A stretch of DNA of 37,371 nucleotides, from positions 1 through 37,371 of the forward strand of contig DYTL01000001.1 in the NCBI GenBank assembly GCA_020726005.1, given 5' to 3'. Below are positions 7,802 through 16,757 of this stretch, piece after piece. This DNA comes from Microcaldota archaeon. Its GTDB lineage: Archaea; Micrarchaeota; Micrarchaeia; Anstonellales; Bilamarchaeaceae. How positions within the stretch are numbered: position 1 is the stretch's first letter; each line of letters begins with the position of its first letter. A program made the translations under genes and the position numbers. Under the pieces are notes generated by a model, which saw only the letters and a program-made list of their open reading frames with translations, did not search any database and was not told the origin of the DNA.

Positions 7802-9190
7802 ATGAAAGAATACAAAACAATAAATCAGATCGCTGGTCCACTCGTATTTGTTGAAGGAATAAGTGGTGTAAGTTATGGCGAGATAGTTGAAATCATTCTT
7901 CCATTCGGAGAAAGAAAAAAAGGACAAGTATTAGATATAAGCGAAAGTGTTGCAGTAGTGCAGATTTTCGGAACAACTTCAGGAATTAATATTTCTCAAA
8001 CATCTGTGAAATTCTTAGGAGATACAATGCGCGTATCAGTTTCGGACGATATGCTTGGACGAATATTTACAGGTATGGGCGAACCAAAAGACAGGGGCCC
8101 AAAAATCATTCCAGAAGAGAAATTAGACATTAATGGATTACCCATAAATCCGTATTCGCGTGAATGTCCTGCTGATTTTATTCAAACTGGAATCTCAACA
8201 ATTGATGCAATGAATACATTAGTACGTGGACAGAAATTGCCTATTTTTTCTGCTTCTGGTTTGCCGCATAATCAGCTTGCTGCACAAATTGCACGTCAAG
8301 CAAAAGTACGCGGAACAGAGGAAGAATTCGCTGTTGTCTTTGCCGCGGTTGGAATTACTCATGAAGAAGCATCGTTTTTTATGCGTAATTTTGAACGAAC
8401 TGGCGCACTTGAAAAATCAGCGGTTTTCTTAAATCTTGCCAATGATCCGAGTGTCGAACGACTTATAACTCCAAGAATAGCGCTTACTGTGGCGGAATAT
8501 CTAGCATTTGAACATGATATGCACGTACTTGCAATAATTACCGATATGACTAATTATGCCGAATCACTTCGTGAGATCGCAGCTGCACGGCAGGAAGTAC
8601 CAGGAAGAAGAGGTTATCCTGGCTATATGTATACTGACCTCGCTACTATTTATGAGCGTGCAGGACGAGTGCGAGGAAGAAAAGGAACTGTTACTCAACT
8701 CTCAATACTAACAATGCCTGGTGATGACAAAACTCATCCAATTCCTGATCTTACTGGATATATTACAGAAGGGCAAATTGTTCTTGGGCGTGATTTGTAT
8801 AGAAAGAATATTTATCCACCTGTTGATGTTCTTCCTTCACTTTCACGACTAATGAATTTAGGTATTGGAAAACAGAAAACGCGCGAAGATCATAAAGGAG
8901 TATCTGATCAAATGTATGCAGCTTATGCTACAGGACGAGATTTACGAAGTTTAAGTGCAGTTGTTGGTGAAGAAGCGCTTACAGATACAGATAGAAAATA
9001 TTTGCGCTTTGCGGATGAATTTGAAAACAAATTCGTGCGACAGAGTTTGTACGAAGATAGGAATATAGAACAGACACTCGATTTAGGATGGAACTTATTA
9101 TCTTTATTACCAGAAGAAGAACTTAAACGAGTTAAAAGCGAGCATATTGAAAAATATTTAAAAAAGAATGCGAGCGTACGAACTTGTTGA
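7802..9190 (+). CDS. atpB: A-type ATP synthase regulatory subunit B
   Basis: Subunit B is the non-catalytic partner alternating with A in the head. The 462-residue protein aligns by eye with the family throughout: the N-terminal barrel (IAGPLVFVEG), a degenerate P-loop SASGLPHN at about 150-157 that lacks the GKT of a catalytic site, MTNYAESLREIAAARQEVPG, RRGYPGYMYTDLATIYERAG, and TMPGDDKTHPIPDLTGYITEG. GGTTGATAAT precedes the ATG at 7802, nine bases after the atpA stop, so the two are probably translationally coupled and made in equal amounts. Confidence 0.98.
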   Translation: MKEYKTINQIAGPLVFVEGISGVSYGEIVEIILPFGERKKGQVLDISESVAVVQIFGTTSGINISQTSVKFLGDTMRVSVSDDMLGRIFTGMGEPKDRGPKIIPEEKLDINGLPINPYSRECPADFIQTGISTIDAMNTLVRGQKLPIFSASGLPHNQLAAQIARQAKVRGTEEEFAVVFAAVGITHEEASFFMRNFERTGALEKSAVFLNLANDPSVERLITPRIALTVAEYLAFEHDMHVLAIITDMTNYAESLREIAAARQEVPGRRGYPGYMYTDLATIYERAGRVRGRKGTVTQLSILTMPGDDKTHPIPDLTGYITEGQIVLGRDLYRKNIYPPVDVLPSLSRLMNLGIGKQKTREDHKGVSDQMYAAYATGRDLRSLSAVVGEEALTDTDRKYLRFADEFENKFVRQSLYEDRNIEQTLDLGWNLLSLLPEEELKRVKSEHIEKYLKKNASVRTC

Positions 9191-9224
9191 ACAAAAGAAA
9201 TAACCGCAATATTGGATGGATAAT

Positions 9225-9866
9225 ATGACAGAGCAATCGAATCCAACGCGAATGGAACTTTTAAAAATAAAAGAACGCATTACGCTTGCAACAAAGGGAC
9301 ATAAACTTTTAAAGCAAAAGCGGGATGCGCTTATTCTTGAATTTTTTAAAATTCTTAAGAAATCCAAAGACATAAGAAGCAAACTTAATGTAAAAATGAA
9401 AAACGCATATTCTGCGTTAGCGGTTGCAAATGCATATCACTCAGCATTTGAGCTTGAAGCAATATCACTCGCAAACGCAAGAATTATGGATGTGGATGTA
9501 CAAGTTAAAAATGTAATGGGTGTGAAAATCCCGCATCTTATTTCAGATATTGAAACAAGACCTTATCCAAGTAAAGGGTATTCAATTTCCGGTACTACTT
9601 CAATGCTTGAGCAATGTATAGAGGAATATGAACAAGTACTTGATATGGCACTTCAACTTGCAGAAACCGAAATCGCAATAAAACGCCTTATAAGCGAAAT
9701 AGAAAAAACCAAAAGACGTGTAAATTCGCTTGAATTCATTATGATTCCACGTCTTGACGAACAGAAAAAGATGATTGCATTTAAGTTAGACGAACTTGAA
9801 AGAGACGGATTTATTTCGCTCAAAGTAATAAAAAGAAAATTGGAAAGGGAAAGGGGTTTATTATAA
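9225..9866 (+). CDS. atpD: A-type ATP synthase subunit D
   Basis: Subunit D is the central rotor shaft, an antiparallel coiled coil reaching into the A3B3 cavity. The N-terminus NPTRMELLKIKERITLA and the segment KGHKLLKQKRDALI are diagnostic of the family, and the C-terminal helix has RRVNSLEFIMIPRL, equivalent to the usual RRVNALExxxIP. Two in-frame ATGs exist (9216 and 9225). I prefer 9225 (213 residues) because the upstream GGATAAT then sits at the same distance as the GATAAT before atpH and atpB. It is the last ATP synthase gene; argH follows after 52 bp. Confidence 0.94.
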   Translation: MTEQSNPTRMELLKIKERITLATKGHKLLKQKRDALILEFFKILKKSKDIRSKLNVKMKNAYSALAVANAYHSAFELEAISLANARIMDVDVQVKNVMGVKIPHLISDIETRPYPSKGYSISGTTSMLEQCIEEYEQVLDMALQLAETEIAIKRLISEIEKTKRRVNSLEFIMIPRLDEQKKMIAFKLDELERDGFISLKVIKRKLERERGLL

Positions 9867-9918
9867 AAATAGTAATTTTTCTTAGTGAAGTACAAAAATA
9901 TAAATAAGGTGAACGAAA

Positions 9919-11289
9919 ATGCTTTGGGGGGGAAGATTTGAAAAATTACCAAATAAAATAGTATTTGATTATATGAATGATGAGAATGATTCGCGCTTGA
10001 TTAAATATGATATTCTTGGTTCAATTGCACACGTAAAAATGCTTTCCAAACAAAATATTTTAAAGAAAAACGAAGCAGATAAAATAATTAAAATGCTAAA
10101 ACATTTACTTATTCTTCATCAAAAAGGTAAATTTCAACTTAAGAAAGAATTAGAAGACGTGCATATGAATATTGAAAATAAAGTTACAAAATTTACTCAT
10201 TATGGGAAAAAAATGCATATTGCGCGTTCGCGCAATGATCAGATCGCTGTAGATACCCGTATGTATTTAAGGGACGAATTGCTTTCAACTGCTTCTTTAA
10301 TTATAAAATTGCAAAAATCATTTAAAAAACTTGCAAAAAAAGACATCGCAATGCCGTCTTACACACACACGCGAGTTGCTCAACCAATAACTACATCATT
10401 TTGGTGCGAATCCTATGTACAAAGTTTTGAACGTGATTTGGAACGAATATTTGATGTTTATGCGAGAGTAAATAGAAATCCGTTAGGGGCGTGTGCAATA
10501 AGCGGAACAAATTGGAAAATAGATAGAAAATATACATCAGAATTATTAGGTTTTGAATCAGTAATTGAAAACGAAATGGACGCAATAAGTTCGCGCGGAG
10601 AAATAGAAGCAGAAATATTGTTTCTATTAAGTCAGCTTATGGCAAAACTTTCTCGTTTTGCAGAAGAGATAATATGGTTCTCAGAAAGTGGAATAATTGA
10701 ACTTAGTGATGAATACACGACAGGAAGCTCAATAATGCCAAATAAGAAGAATCCTGATGTGCTTGAGCTTATGCGTGGAAGAACCGGGCGCGTGTATGGA
10801 AATTTAATACATCTCCTTACAATACAAAAAGGACTCATGAACGGACATAATGCAGATACCCAAGAAACAAAATTTGCAGTAATGAGCGGATTAGATATTG
10901 TTAAGGAAACACTCGTAGTTTTAATTGATATTGTTCCTACATTTGAATTTGATGAAAAAAAAATGATTATAGAGATAAAAAAAGGCTATGCGAATGCGAC
11001 CGAACTTGCAGATTTGATGGTTATGAATGAAATTCCGTTCCGCGACGCGCACGAAAGAATAGGTAAGCTTGTAGGGCAACTTATAAAACAAGAAAAATAC
11101 TTAGAAGATTTAGAACCCAAAGAAATAAATAAAATACTTGGAACAAATTTAGATATTAAACTAATTGAAAACGCCATTTCAATAAAAAAAGAACGGCTTT
11201 CTAAAAAAATAAAATTAAATCCTAAATGGGGGGGAAAAATAAATGTTGAATTAGATAAAATAAAAAAAATATTTTGCACACTTATTTGA
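9919..11289 (+). CDS. argH: Argininosuccinate lyase
   Basis: ArgH splits argininosuccinate into arginine and fumarate, the last step of arginine synthesis, in the cytoplasm as a tetramer. The 456-residue protein begins MLWGGRFEK, the usual ArgH start, and has HIARSRNDQIAVDTRMYLRD (about 110-130), PSYTHTRVAQPITT, and the fumarase/ASL superfamily signature GSSIMPNKKNP from residue 269, which carries the catalytic-loop serine. GGTGAACGAAA gives a good ribosome binding site. No other arginine gene is in the window. Its place right behind atpD suggests possible read-through from the ATP synthase operon, with no obvious metabolic link. Confidence 0.95.
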   Translation: MLWGGRFEKLPNKIVFDYMNDENDSRLIKYDILGSIAHVKMLSKQNILKKNEADKIIKMLKHLLILHQKGKFQLKKELEDVHMNIENKVTKFTHYGKKMHIARSRNDQIAVDTRMYLRDELLSTASLIIKLQKSFKKLAKKDIAMPSYTHTRVAQPITTSFWCESYVQSFERDLERIFDVYARVNRNPLGACAISGTNWKIDRKYTSELLGFESVIENEMDAISSRGEIEAEILFLLSQLMAKLSRFAEEIIWFSESGIIELSDEYTTGSSIMPNKKNPDVLELMRGRTGRVYGNLIHLLTIQKGLMNGHNADTQETKFAVMSGLDIVKETLVVLIDIVPTFEFDEKKMIIEIKKGYANATELADLMVMNEIPFRDAHERIGKLVGQLIKQEKYLEDLEPKEINKILGTNLDIKLIENAISIKKERLSKKIKLNPKWGGKINVELDKIKKIFCTLI

Positions 11290-11292
11290 TTT

Positions 11293-11778
11293 TTATCTTA
11301 CCTCAGCAATATCTCCTTCTTTTATTCCGTATTTTTTCGAAAAATTTTGGTTTACTTCAATTGCATAAAGCGCAGGCCATTTGGAAAAATAAATTGTGCA
11401 ATTAGGCATTCTTGTTTCGTTTCCGGAATCGCTGCATGGATCCATTTCGATTATATCTATAATACTGAAATTTTCATTTAAAAAAATTATTTCCAAAGGG
11501 ATTTTTGTATTGAACATCCAAAATGGATGATACGCATTATAACTTAAATAAAAAAACATTCCTTCTTTTTCTCCGAGCGAATCGCGGAACATTAATCCTT
11601 GATCTATTTTTTCTCGCGTATCGGCTTTTTCAGCAAGTATGGAAACATTTACTGGACGAAAAGTAACCCAGACCTTCTTCATTTCTAATGTTATGTTTTT
11701 CTCTGGTTGAGGTTGCACTTTAGAACAACCTAATAATAAGAGAGATATGCAAACAACAAAAAGAAGAAAAGGTTTCAT
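11293..11778 (-). CDS. DUF192 family lipoprotein
   Basis: The 161-residue protein starts with a short lipoprotein signal (hydrophobic residues 4-16, LLLLGC with Cys18) followed by a DUF192 domain. The family segments are QGLMFRDSLGEKEGMFFY, HPFWMFNTKIPLEIIFLNE and PALYAIEVN near the end. DUF192 is a small compact fold with unknown biochemical role, often secreted. I chose the ATG at 11778 because GGGTAATTCT lies just before it; a TTG four codons earlier is less likely. The frame stays open upstream as far as a transposase-like remnant, which I treat as accidental. The stop lies three bases from the argH stop, so the two genes converge. Confidence 0.88.
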   Translation of the reverse strand: MKPFLLFVVCISLLLLGCSKVQPQPEKNITLEMKKVWVTFRPVNVSILAEKADTREKIDQGLMFRDSLGEKEGMFFYLSYNAYHPFWMFNTKIPLEIIFLNENFSIIDIIEMDPCSDSGNETRMPNCTIYFSKWPALYAIEVNQNFSKKYGIKEGDIAEVR

Positions 11779-11793
11779 AGAATTACCCAAGGA

Positions 11794-11901
11794 AACCTCT
11801 GATTTAGAGTCAAAAGATGAATTGGAGGTTTTGTTTTTAATTTCTTGTTCCTGTATATATTGCTTAATTGTTTCTGCTGATACGTATCCGGCTTTTCCAT
11901 A
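11794..11901 (-). pseudogene. Probable IS200/IS605 TnpA C-terminal remnant
   Basis: About 36 codons read YGKAGYVSAETIKQYIQEQE and continue into a Lys/Ser-rich tail. GYVSxETIKxYIxxQ resembles the last helix of IS200/IS605 TnpA (the HUH tyrosine transposase), where such a segment ends the protein. A TAG stands directly upstream in frame, and the HUH motif and catalytic tyrosine region are absent, so this is at most a remnant. By chance it is in frame with the DUF192 gene. The identification rests on a remembered motif and is uncertain. Confidence 0.4.
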
Positions 11902-12136
11902 CTAACTAATACAAACCATAAATTTTAATACATATGTAATAAAGTTCTTCTATAGTTTTTTGAGGTATATACTGATCGTAGATAATACAACCGAAAAATT
12001 CATCAGTAAATCCGCAAGTAAATAAAACCTCAGATTTCGAAGTTTGAAATTATATAAATTCGCTAAAATATCCTGCTGAGAAGAAATTATCTTGGGACAT
12101 AAATCTCTTTTGGCCTTGTAAAAACTAGTCAAGAAT
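11902..12136. other. Intergenic region downstream of fbp
   Basis: No gene is recognised. Short open stretches exist on the minus strand (one of 60 codons at 11950-12132, another ending IYGLY near 11905), but neither has a ribosome binding site or family resemblance, and the two overlap in different frames. Together with the adjacent remnant, this looks like a patch of decayed mobile DNA. Confidence 0.35.
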
Positions 12137-13267
12137 TCAATCGGAAGTAGTTGACTCGTCTAACCCTACAAAACGTTTCCTAATGTTATTCATGACTTTT
12201 GGCATGCTTGTATATTCCATTTCATGTTCAGAAAGTCTGTGCGGTTCAAATGGTCCATGCCTACGCATATAATCCGCTATGTCTAATGCCGTTTTTCTCG
12301 CATTGTCAAACGCAATATCTCCAAAAAGATCAGCAGGACCAATTAGTTTACCATTTGCGATCTGGAAACCCAATCCAACTACTCTTGTTGGTCCATCAAA
12401 CCGAGTAATCATAGAATTATTTATTCCCACTGGCATAAGTGGACCATTATGCGAACCACGCATCCATCCTGAAACCAAGTGTGGAAATGCAAATGGTTCG
12501 AGTATTTCGCCTTGTGAAGGAAGCCCAGATTGACATCGAACTATCGCAACCGGATCGTCTTTTCCTACATATTCACCTGCAATAAGATGCAATTTATCAG
12601 TGCTTATTGCTGCAACTGCTTCTTTTTCAGATACTTTATTGCCAGCACGCGGATAAACCCTCTTGATTACATATTTGCTTTTTGTACCTATAAGTGCAAG
12701 TAATGTATAAAGTTCTTCAGGTGAATTAAGGGTTATTTTTTTGTTCGTATAAATGTCCAAAACCTCAAACACAAATCCGCCAATCATATTCGGATCTATA
12801 ATAAGTCCAGCAGTATTAAACGGATCTCCGAACATTTTAAAAATCGGAAAATTAAACGCACCTGGTTCGGTCTTATCCATCATAAAAACTATTACAGGTT
12901 CGCTTTGTCGTTCCTCAAATTCCAATTCTGCGCATCCTGGACCCATTCCTTTTATATTGCCGCTAAATGCATCTACAAGAAGATCTTGTCCTGCGCCATA
13001 GAGTTTAAGCTCCTTTGCAATTGCAGTAGCTGAAATAAATGTGTCCCATGCAAGTTCGTGCACTTTTTTGTAATCTACGCCTTTATCGTGTGTCATTATA
13101 AGTTGTAAATCATCGCCAACTTTAGCTACATAATAATCCAAAATTATACCTTTCTTTTTCGCTGCCTCTAAACTCTTATTCGCGCTTTCCATGAGCTTTG
13201 GATGTACATTTGAGTGTCCGGTAAATCCTCCTACGTCTGCTTTTATTACGGTTAAAGTAACTTTCAT
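12137..13267 (-). CDS. fbp: Fructose-1,6-bisphosphate aldolase/phosphatase (type V)
   Basis: This is the bifunctional archaeal gluconeogenic enzyme: it condenses glyceraldehyde-3-phosphate and DHAP to fructose-1,6-bisphosphate and then dephosphorylates it to fructose-6-phosphate. The 376-residue protein begins KADVGGFTGHSNVHP, whose Asp and His belong to the Mg-binding N-terminus. It contains the YVGKDDP motif at about 233-239: Tyr233 and Lys236 (Schiff-base lysine) with the metal-binding Asp237-Asp238, the same spacing as in the crystallised thermophilic enzymes. HGPFEPHRLSEHEMEY marks the conserved C-terminal end. Length is normal. AAGGTGAAAAA precedes the ATG. The gene diverges from the beta-propeller gene and appears monocistronic. 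Confidence 0.97.
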   Translation of the reverse strand: MKVTLTVIKADVGGFTGHSNVHPKLMESANKSLEAAKKKGIILDYYVAKVGDDLQLIMTHDKGVDYKKVHELAWDTFISATAIAKELKLYGAGQDLLVDAFSGNIKGMGPGCAELEFEERQSEPVIVFMMDKTEPGAFNFPIFKMFGDPFNTAGLIIDPNMIGGFVFEVLDIYTNKKITLNSPEELYTLLALIGTKSKYVIKRVYPRAGNKVSEKEAVAAISTDKLHLIAGEYVGKDDPVAIVRCQSGLPSQGEILEPFAFPHLVSGWMRGSHNGPLMPVGINNSMITRFDGPTRVVGLGFQIANGKLIGPADLFGDIAFDNARKTALDIADYMRRHGPFEPHRLSEHEMEYTSMPKVMNNIRKRFVGLDESTTSD

Positions 13268-13346
13268 TTTTTCACCTTAAAATAAAAATAGTAGAATAGC
13301 CTTTTATTCTTTTGTATTTTTATTTCTATATCGCCCAACATAATCC

Positions 13347-13360
13347 AAATCTTTTTATAC
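13347..13360 (+). promoter_or_regulatory. TATA-like box of the beta-propeller gene
   Basis: AAATCTTTTTATAC lies about 38 bp before the ATG at 13392. Transcription would begin near 13380, leaving a leader just long enough to hold GGGTGGTAGTA. The 124-bp interval to fbp must also contain the divergent fbp promoter, for which I see only a weak A-rich candidate. Confidence 0.5.
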
Positions 13361-13391
13361 GCTCTTCAATATACAACAATGGGTGGTAGTA

Positions 13392-15335
13392 ATGGAATCA
13401 AAAAATTATATTTTATTTATTTCAATAATAATAATTTCTTTGCTTTTTTTTGCTGGATGTATTACTAAGCCAATAAATGAAACTAATACAACTAAAACAC
13501 TATCCAATATCTCTCGTTTTTCATCTTGCAATGCAATAATTGAAAAGTTCAACAAGAATAACAATGATTCATTATTATATTATGAACAAGGAATACGTAT
13601 GTTCAAATCATTTATTTCACCAACATCTTCTGGTTTTAGCTCAGCTCCAATTATCTCGAAAAACTTGGAATATTCTACAACCAATATTCAGGTTACAGGT
13701 GTAGATGAAGCTGATTTTGTAAAAACTGACGGAAATTATATCTATACCATTTCAAAAGGTAAATTAATCATAGTTGAAGCATATCCCGTTAAAAATGCAA
13801 AACTCATTTCATCTATTAATGTTGGTGACAATATTCAACCTCTGGAAATTTTCGTTAATAGCGATACAATAATAGTATTTGGTAGTAGGGCATTTGACGT
13901 TTCACTTTATAAATTGGGTTCTGATATGCAAGAAAAATATTCAAAATCTTATTCCTCATTTACTGTTATTCAACTTTGGAATATTTCAGATAGGGAAAAT
14001 CCAAAATTAATTAAAACCTCTGAATTTGAAGGACAATATATCTCCTCGCGAATGGTAAATTCAACTGTTTATTTTGTTATAACGCAATATCCATATTATA
14101 GTGCAAATCCAAAAGAAGTTATGCCTTTATATCGAGAATATTTTAGAAATGAAGATAGGGTAAATTATTCGTCGGTTGCGAAATGCAACGAGGTAGGATA
14201 TTTTCAACCAGTAAACGCACAAAACTTTATCATACTCGGTGCAATGTCAATTCAAAATTATTCTGCCCCTATAAGTAAGGAAGTGATTGTTGGTTCAGGA
14301 GAAAATATATATGCATCAACTGAGAATGTTTATGTTGCAGATGTTAATTACGATGATTTAAGACATATTTTCTGGCGTGGAATTATACCTGTCGAACCAC
14401 AATCCAGAGAAAAAACAACCGTGCATAAATTTTCTTTTTCAGGAAATAGGACATCTTATGTTGGTTCAATGGATGCCCCAGGGCATATCTTAAATCAGTT
14501 TTCTATGGATGAACATAATGGTGATTTTAGAATCGCAACAACAATAGGTGGATCTAATCCAAGTACTAATAATGTTTATATTTTTGGTGGGGATTTAAAG
14601 TTTAAAGGAAAATTAGAAGGACTTGCGCCGAGTGAGAGTATTTACTCTGTAAGATTTATGGGTGATAGAGCATATCTTGTAACTTTCAAAAAGGTTGATC
14701 CACTTTTTGTAATTGATCTTTCAGATGGAAGTAAACCAAAGGTTCTTGGAAAGCTTAAAATACCAGGCTATTCTGATTACTTGCATCCTATAGATAAAAA
14801 CCATTTAATTGGAATAGGAAAAGATACTGAAGAAGCAGAAGAAGGTGATTTTGCATGGTATCAAGGAATAAAAATGGCTGTTTTTGATGTAACTAATGTT
14901 TCAAAGCCAAAGGAAATGCATAAAATTATAATCGGAGATAGAGGAACTGAGTCTTATGTTCTACGAGACCATAAGGCGTTCCTTTATGATATAAAAAAAG
15001 ACCTTCTTGTTATTCCTATTCTTCTTGCTGAAATAGACAAGGAAAAACGATATAATCAAAATAGACAACTAAATATCTACGGTGATTATGTTTTCCAAGG
15101 TGCTTACGTATATAATCTTACTCTTGAAAACGGATTTAAACTAAAAGGCAGAATAACTCATTTAGAAGATAACGAAACATTCGACATGTCTGGATATTAT
15201 TATCGTAATTCAGGCGATTCAATAAAAAGATCGTTGTATATAGATGATATACTCTATACTATCTCTGATAATAAAATAATAGCTAATTCGCTTAACAGAC
15301 TTGATTTGCTAAAAACGATTGTATTGAGCAAGTGA
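13392..15335 (+). CDS. Secreted beta-propeller lipoprotein (PF09826-like)
   Basis: The 647-residue protein has a signal peptide (residues 6-20 hydrophobic) ending in FFAGC with Cys23, so it should be lipid-anchored outside the cell. After a linker comes TGVDEADFVKTDGNYIYTIS, the entry motif of the 'beta propeller domain' family of secreted archaeal and bacterial proteins. Repeated blade-like strands follow (VQLWNISDRENPKL-type, FVIDLSDGSKPKVLGKLKIP, MAVFDVTNVSKPKEMHK), each with an Asp-rich turn. Function is unknown; propellers of this kind usually bind partners or substrates at the cell surface. I chose ATG 13392 over GTG 13383 because of the GGTGGTAGTA spacing. sufB follows 34 bp after its stop but is probably unrelated. 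Confidence 0.9.
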   Translation: MESKNYILFISIIIISLLFFAGCITKPINETNTTKTLSNISRFSSCNAIIEKFNKNNNDSLLYYEQGIRMFKSFISPTSSGFSSAPIISKNLEYSTTNIQVTGVDEADFVKTDGNYIYTISKGKLIIVEAYPVKNAKLISSINVGDNIQPLEIFVNSDTIIVFGSRAFDVSLYKLGSDMQEKYSKSYSSFTVIQLWNISDRENPKLIKTSEFEGQYISSRMVNSTVYFVITQYPYYSANPKEVMPLYREYFRNEDRVNYSSVAKCNEVGYFQPVNAQNFIILGAMSIQNYSAPISKEVIVGSGENIYASTENVYVADVNYDDLRHIFWRGIIPVEPQSREKTTVHKFSFSGNRTSYVGSMDAPGHILNQFSMDEHNGDFRIATTIGGSNPSTNNVYIFGGDLKFKGKLEGLAPSESIYSVRFMGDRAYLVTFKKVDPLFVIDLSDGSKPKVLGKLKIPGYSDYLHPIDKNHLIGIGKDTEEAEEGDFAWYQGIKMAVFDVTNVSKPKEMHKIIIGDRGTESYVLRDHKAFLYDIKKDLLVIPILLAEIDKEKRYNQNRQLNIYGDYVFQGAYVYNLTLENGFKLKGRITHLEDNETFDMSGYYYRNSGDSIKRSLYIDDILYTISDNKIIANSLNRLDLLKTIVLSK

Positions 15336-15369
15336 ATAATATTTTAAAGTTTTCAAATATAACAAACGT

Positions 15370-16755
15370 ATGGATAATATTGATCTATCAAAGTATAATT
15401 TCAAAACTAATGAAAAACCAGTGTTTGCACTTCCTAAAGGGCTTTCTGAAAAAACAATAAAGGATATTTCTGCTGAAAAAAACGAACCTGACTGGATGCT
15501 TACGAAACGTCTTAAAGCATATAAAATATTTCTAAAACTTAAAATGCCGAATTTCGGACCTGATCTTTCCAAATTGAATTTTGAGGATATAACGTATTAT
15601 ATAAAACCAAGCGCGCAAAAGGCGCAAACATGGGAAGATGTTCCTCAACACATAAAAGATACGTTTGACAAATTAGGTGTTCCACAAGCTGAACGCAAAT
15701 TCTTAGCAGGAGTGGAAACAATGTTTGAAAGCGAAGTAGTATATCAAAGATTGCGCAAAGAATGGATTGAAAATGGCATAATATTTACTGATACTGATAG
15801 TGCAGTAAAGGAATACCCAGAATTGTTAAAAAAATATTTCGGAACAATTGTACCAATAGGAGATAATAAATTCGCAGCGCTTAATAGCGCAGTATGGAGT
15901 GGAGGTAGTTTTCTTTTTATACCAAAAGGAATTAAATTGGAAATTCCTGTGCATGCGTATTTTCGCATAAATGCAAAGGCGTTTGGGCAATTTGAACGTA
16001 CTCTAATAATTTGTGAAGAAGGAAGTAAAATTCATTATACCGAAGGTTGTACTGCGCCAATATATAGTGAAACGTCACTTCACGCAGCAGTAGTTGAATG
16101 TATAGTAAAAAAAAATGCTTATCTTAGGTATACAACAATTCAAAATTGGAGTACAAATATCTATAATTTAGTAACAAAGCGCGCGTTCGCATACGAAAAT
16201 GCACTTGTGGAATGGGTTGATGGAAATATTGGATCAAAAATAAATATGAAATATCCTTCAGTTTATCTTAAAGAAAAATACGCACGTGCGAAATTCCTTT
16301 CAATTGCGTATGCTGGACAGGGACAATATCAGGACGCAGGAGCAAGAGTAATTCACGAAGCCGAAAATACAACCTCGATAATAAATAGCAAAAATATTGT
16401 CAAAAATGGGGGTACAACTTCCTTTTGTGGTACAGTTAGATTTACAAAAAGCGCAGTAAATTCAAAAAGCAGTGTAAAATGTGATGCGTTATTGCTTGAT
16501 TCAGTTTCAAAGAATATAACTTATCCACTACTTCAATCCGCACAAAATCAATTAACAATAGTCCATGAAGCAAAGGTAGGTAAAATTAACGAAGAGCAGT
16601 TATTTTATCTTATGAGCAGAGGGCTCTCTGAAAATGAAGCAACATCCCTCATAGTACTTGGATTTATAGATGAATTTATAAAGGAACTTCCGTTAGAATA
16701 CGCAGTAGAATTTAATCGATTAGTGCGACTTGAACTGGAGAAAAAACCGAGATAA
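15370..16755 (+). CDS. sufB: Fe-S cluster assembly protein SufB
   Basis: SufB is the scaffold on which Fe-S clusters are assembled, normally in complex with the ATPase SufC and with SufD. The 461-residue protein shows the family segments clearly: SAVWSGGSFLFIPKGIKLEIP, GSKIHYTEGCTAPIYS, YLRYTTIQNWSTNIYNLVTKRA, the beta-helix core, and the C-terminal VHEAKVGKINEEQLFYLMSR with GLSENEA. The cysteine in VKCDALLLD lies where a conserved functional cysteine is expected. The start has no ribosome binding site, so the message may be leaderless or coupled to the upstream gene. sufD follows two bases after the stop; sufC is not nearby. Confidence 0.96.
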   Translation: MDNIDLSKYNFKTNEKPVFALPKGLSEKTIKDISAEKNEPDWMLTKRLKAYKIFLKLKMPNFGPDLSKLNFEDITYYIKPSAQKAQTWEDVPQHIKDTFDKLGVPQAERKFLAGVETMFESEVVYQRLRKEWIENGIIFTDTDSAVKEYPELLKKYFGTIVPIGDNKFAALNSAVWSGGSFLFIPKGIKLEIPVHAYFRINAKAFGQFERTLIICEEGSKIHYTEGCTAPIYSETSLHAAVVECIVKKNAYLRYTTIQNWSTNIYNLVTKRAFAYENALVEWVDGNIGSKINMKYPSVYLKEKYARAKFLSIAYAGQGQYQDAGARVIHEAENTTSIINSKNIVKNGGTTSFCGTVRFTKSAVNSKSSVKCDALLLDSVSKNITYPLLQSAQNQLTIVHEAKVGKINEEQLFYLMSRGLSENEATSLIVLGFIDEFIKELPLEYAVEFNRLVRLELEKKPR

Positions 16756-16757
16756 TT

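Noticed and set aside
6014..9190. Intein in atpA or atpB
   Set aside because: Both proteins have normal lengths and continuous family motifs through the P-loop region.
11950..12132. A 60-codon gene between fbp and the DUF192 gene
   Set aside because: No ribosome binding site, no recognisable family, and odd composition; competing frames in the same stretch look equally good.
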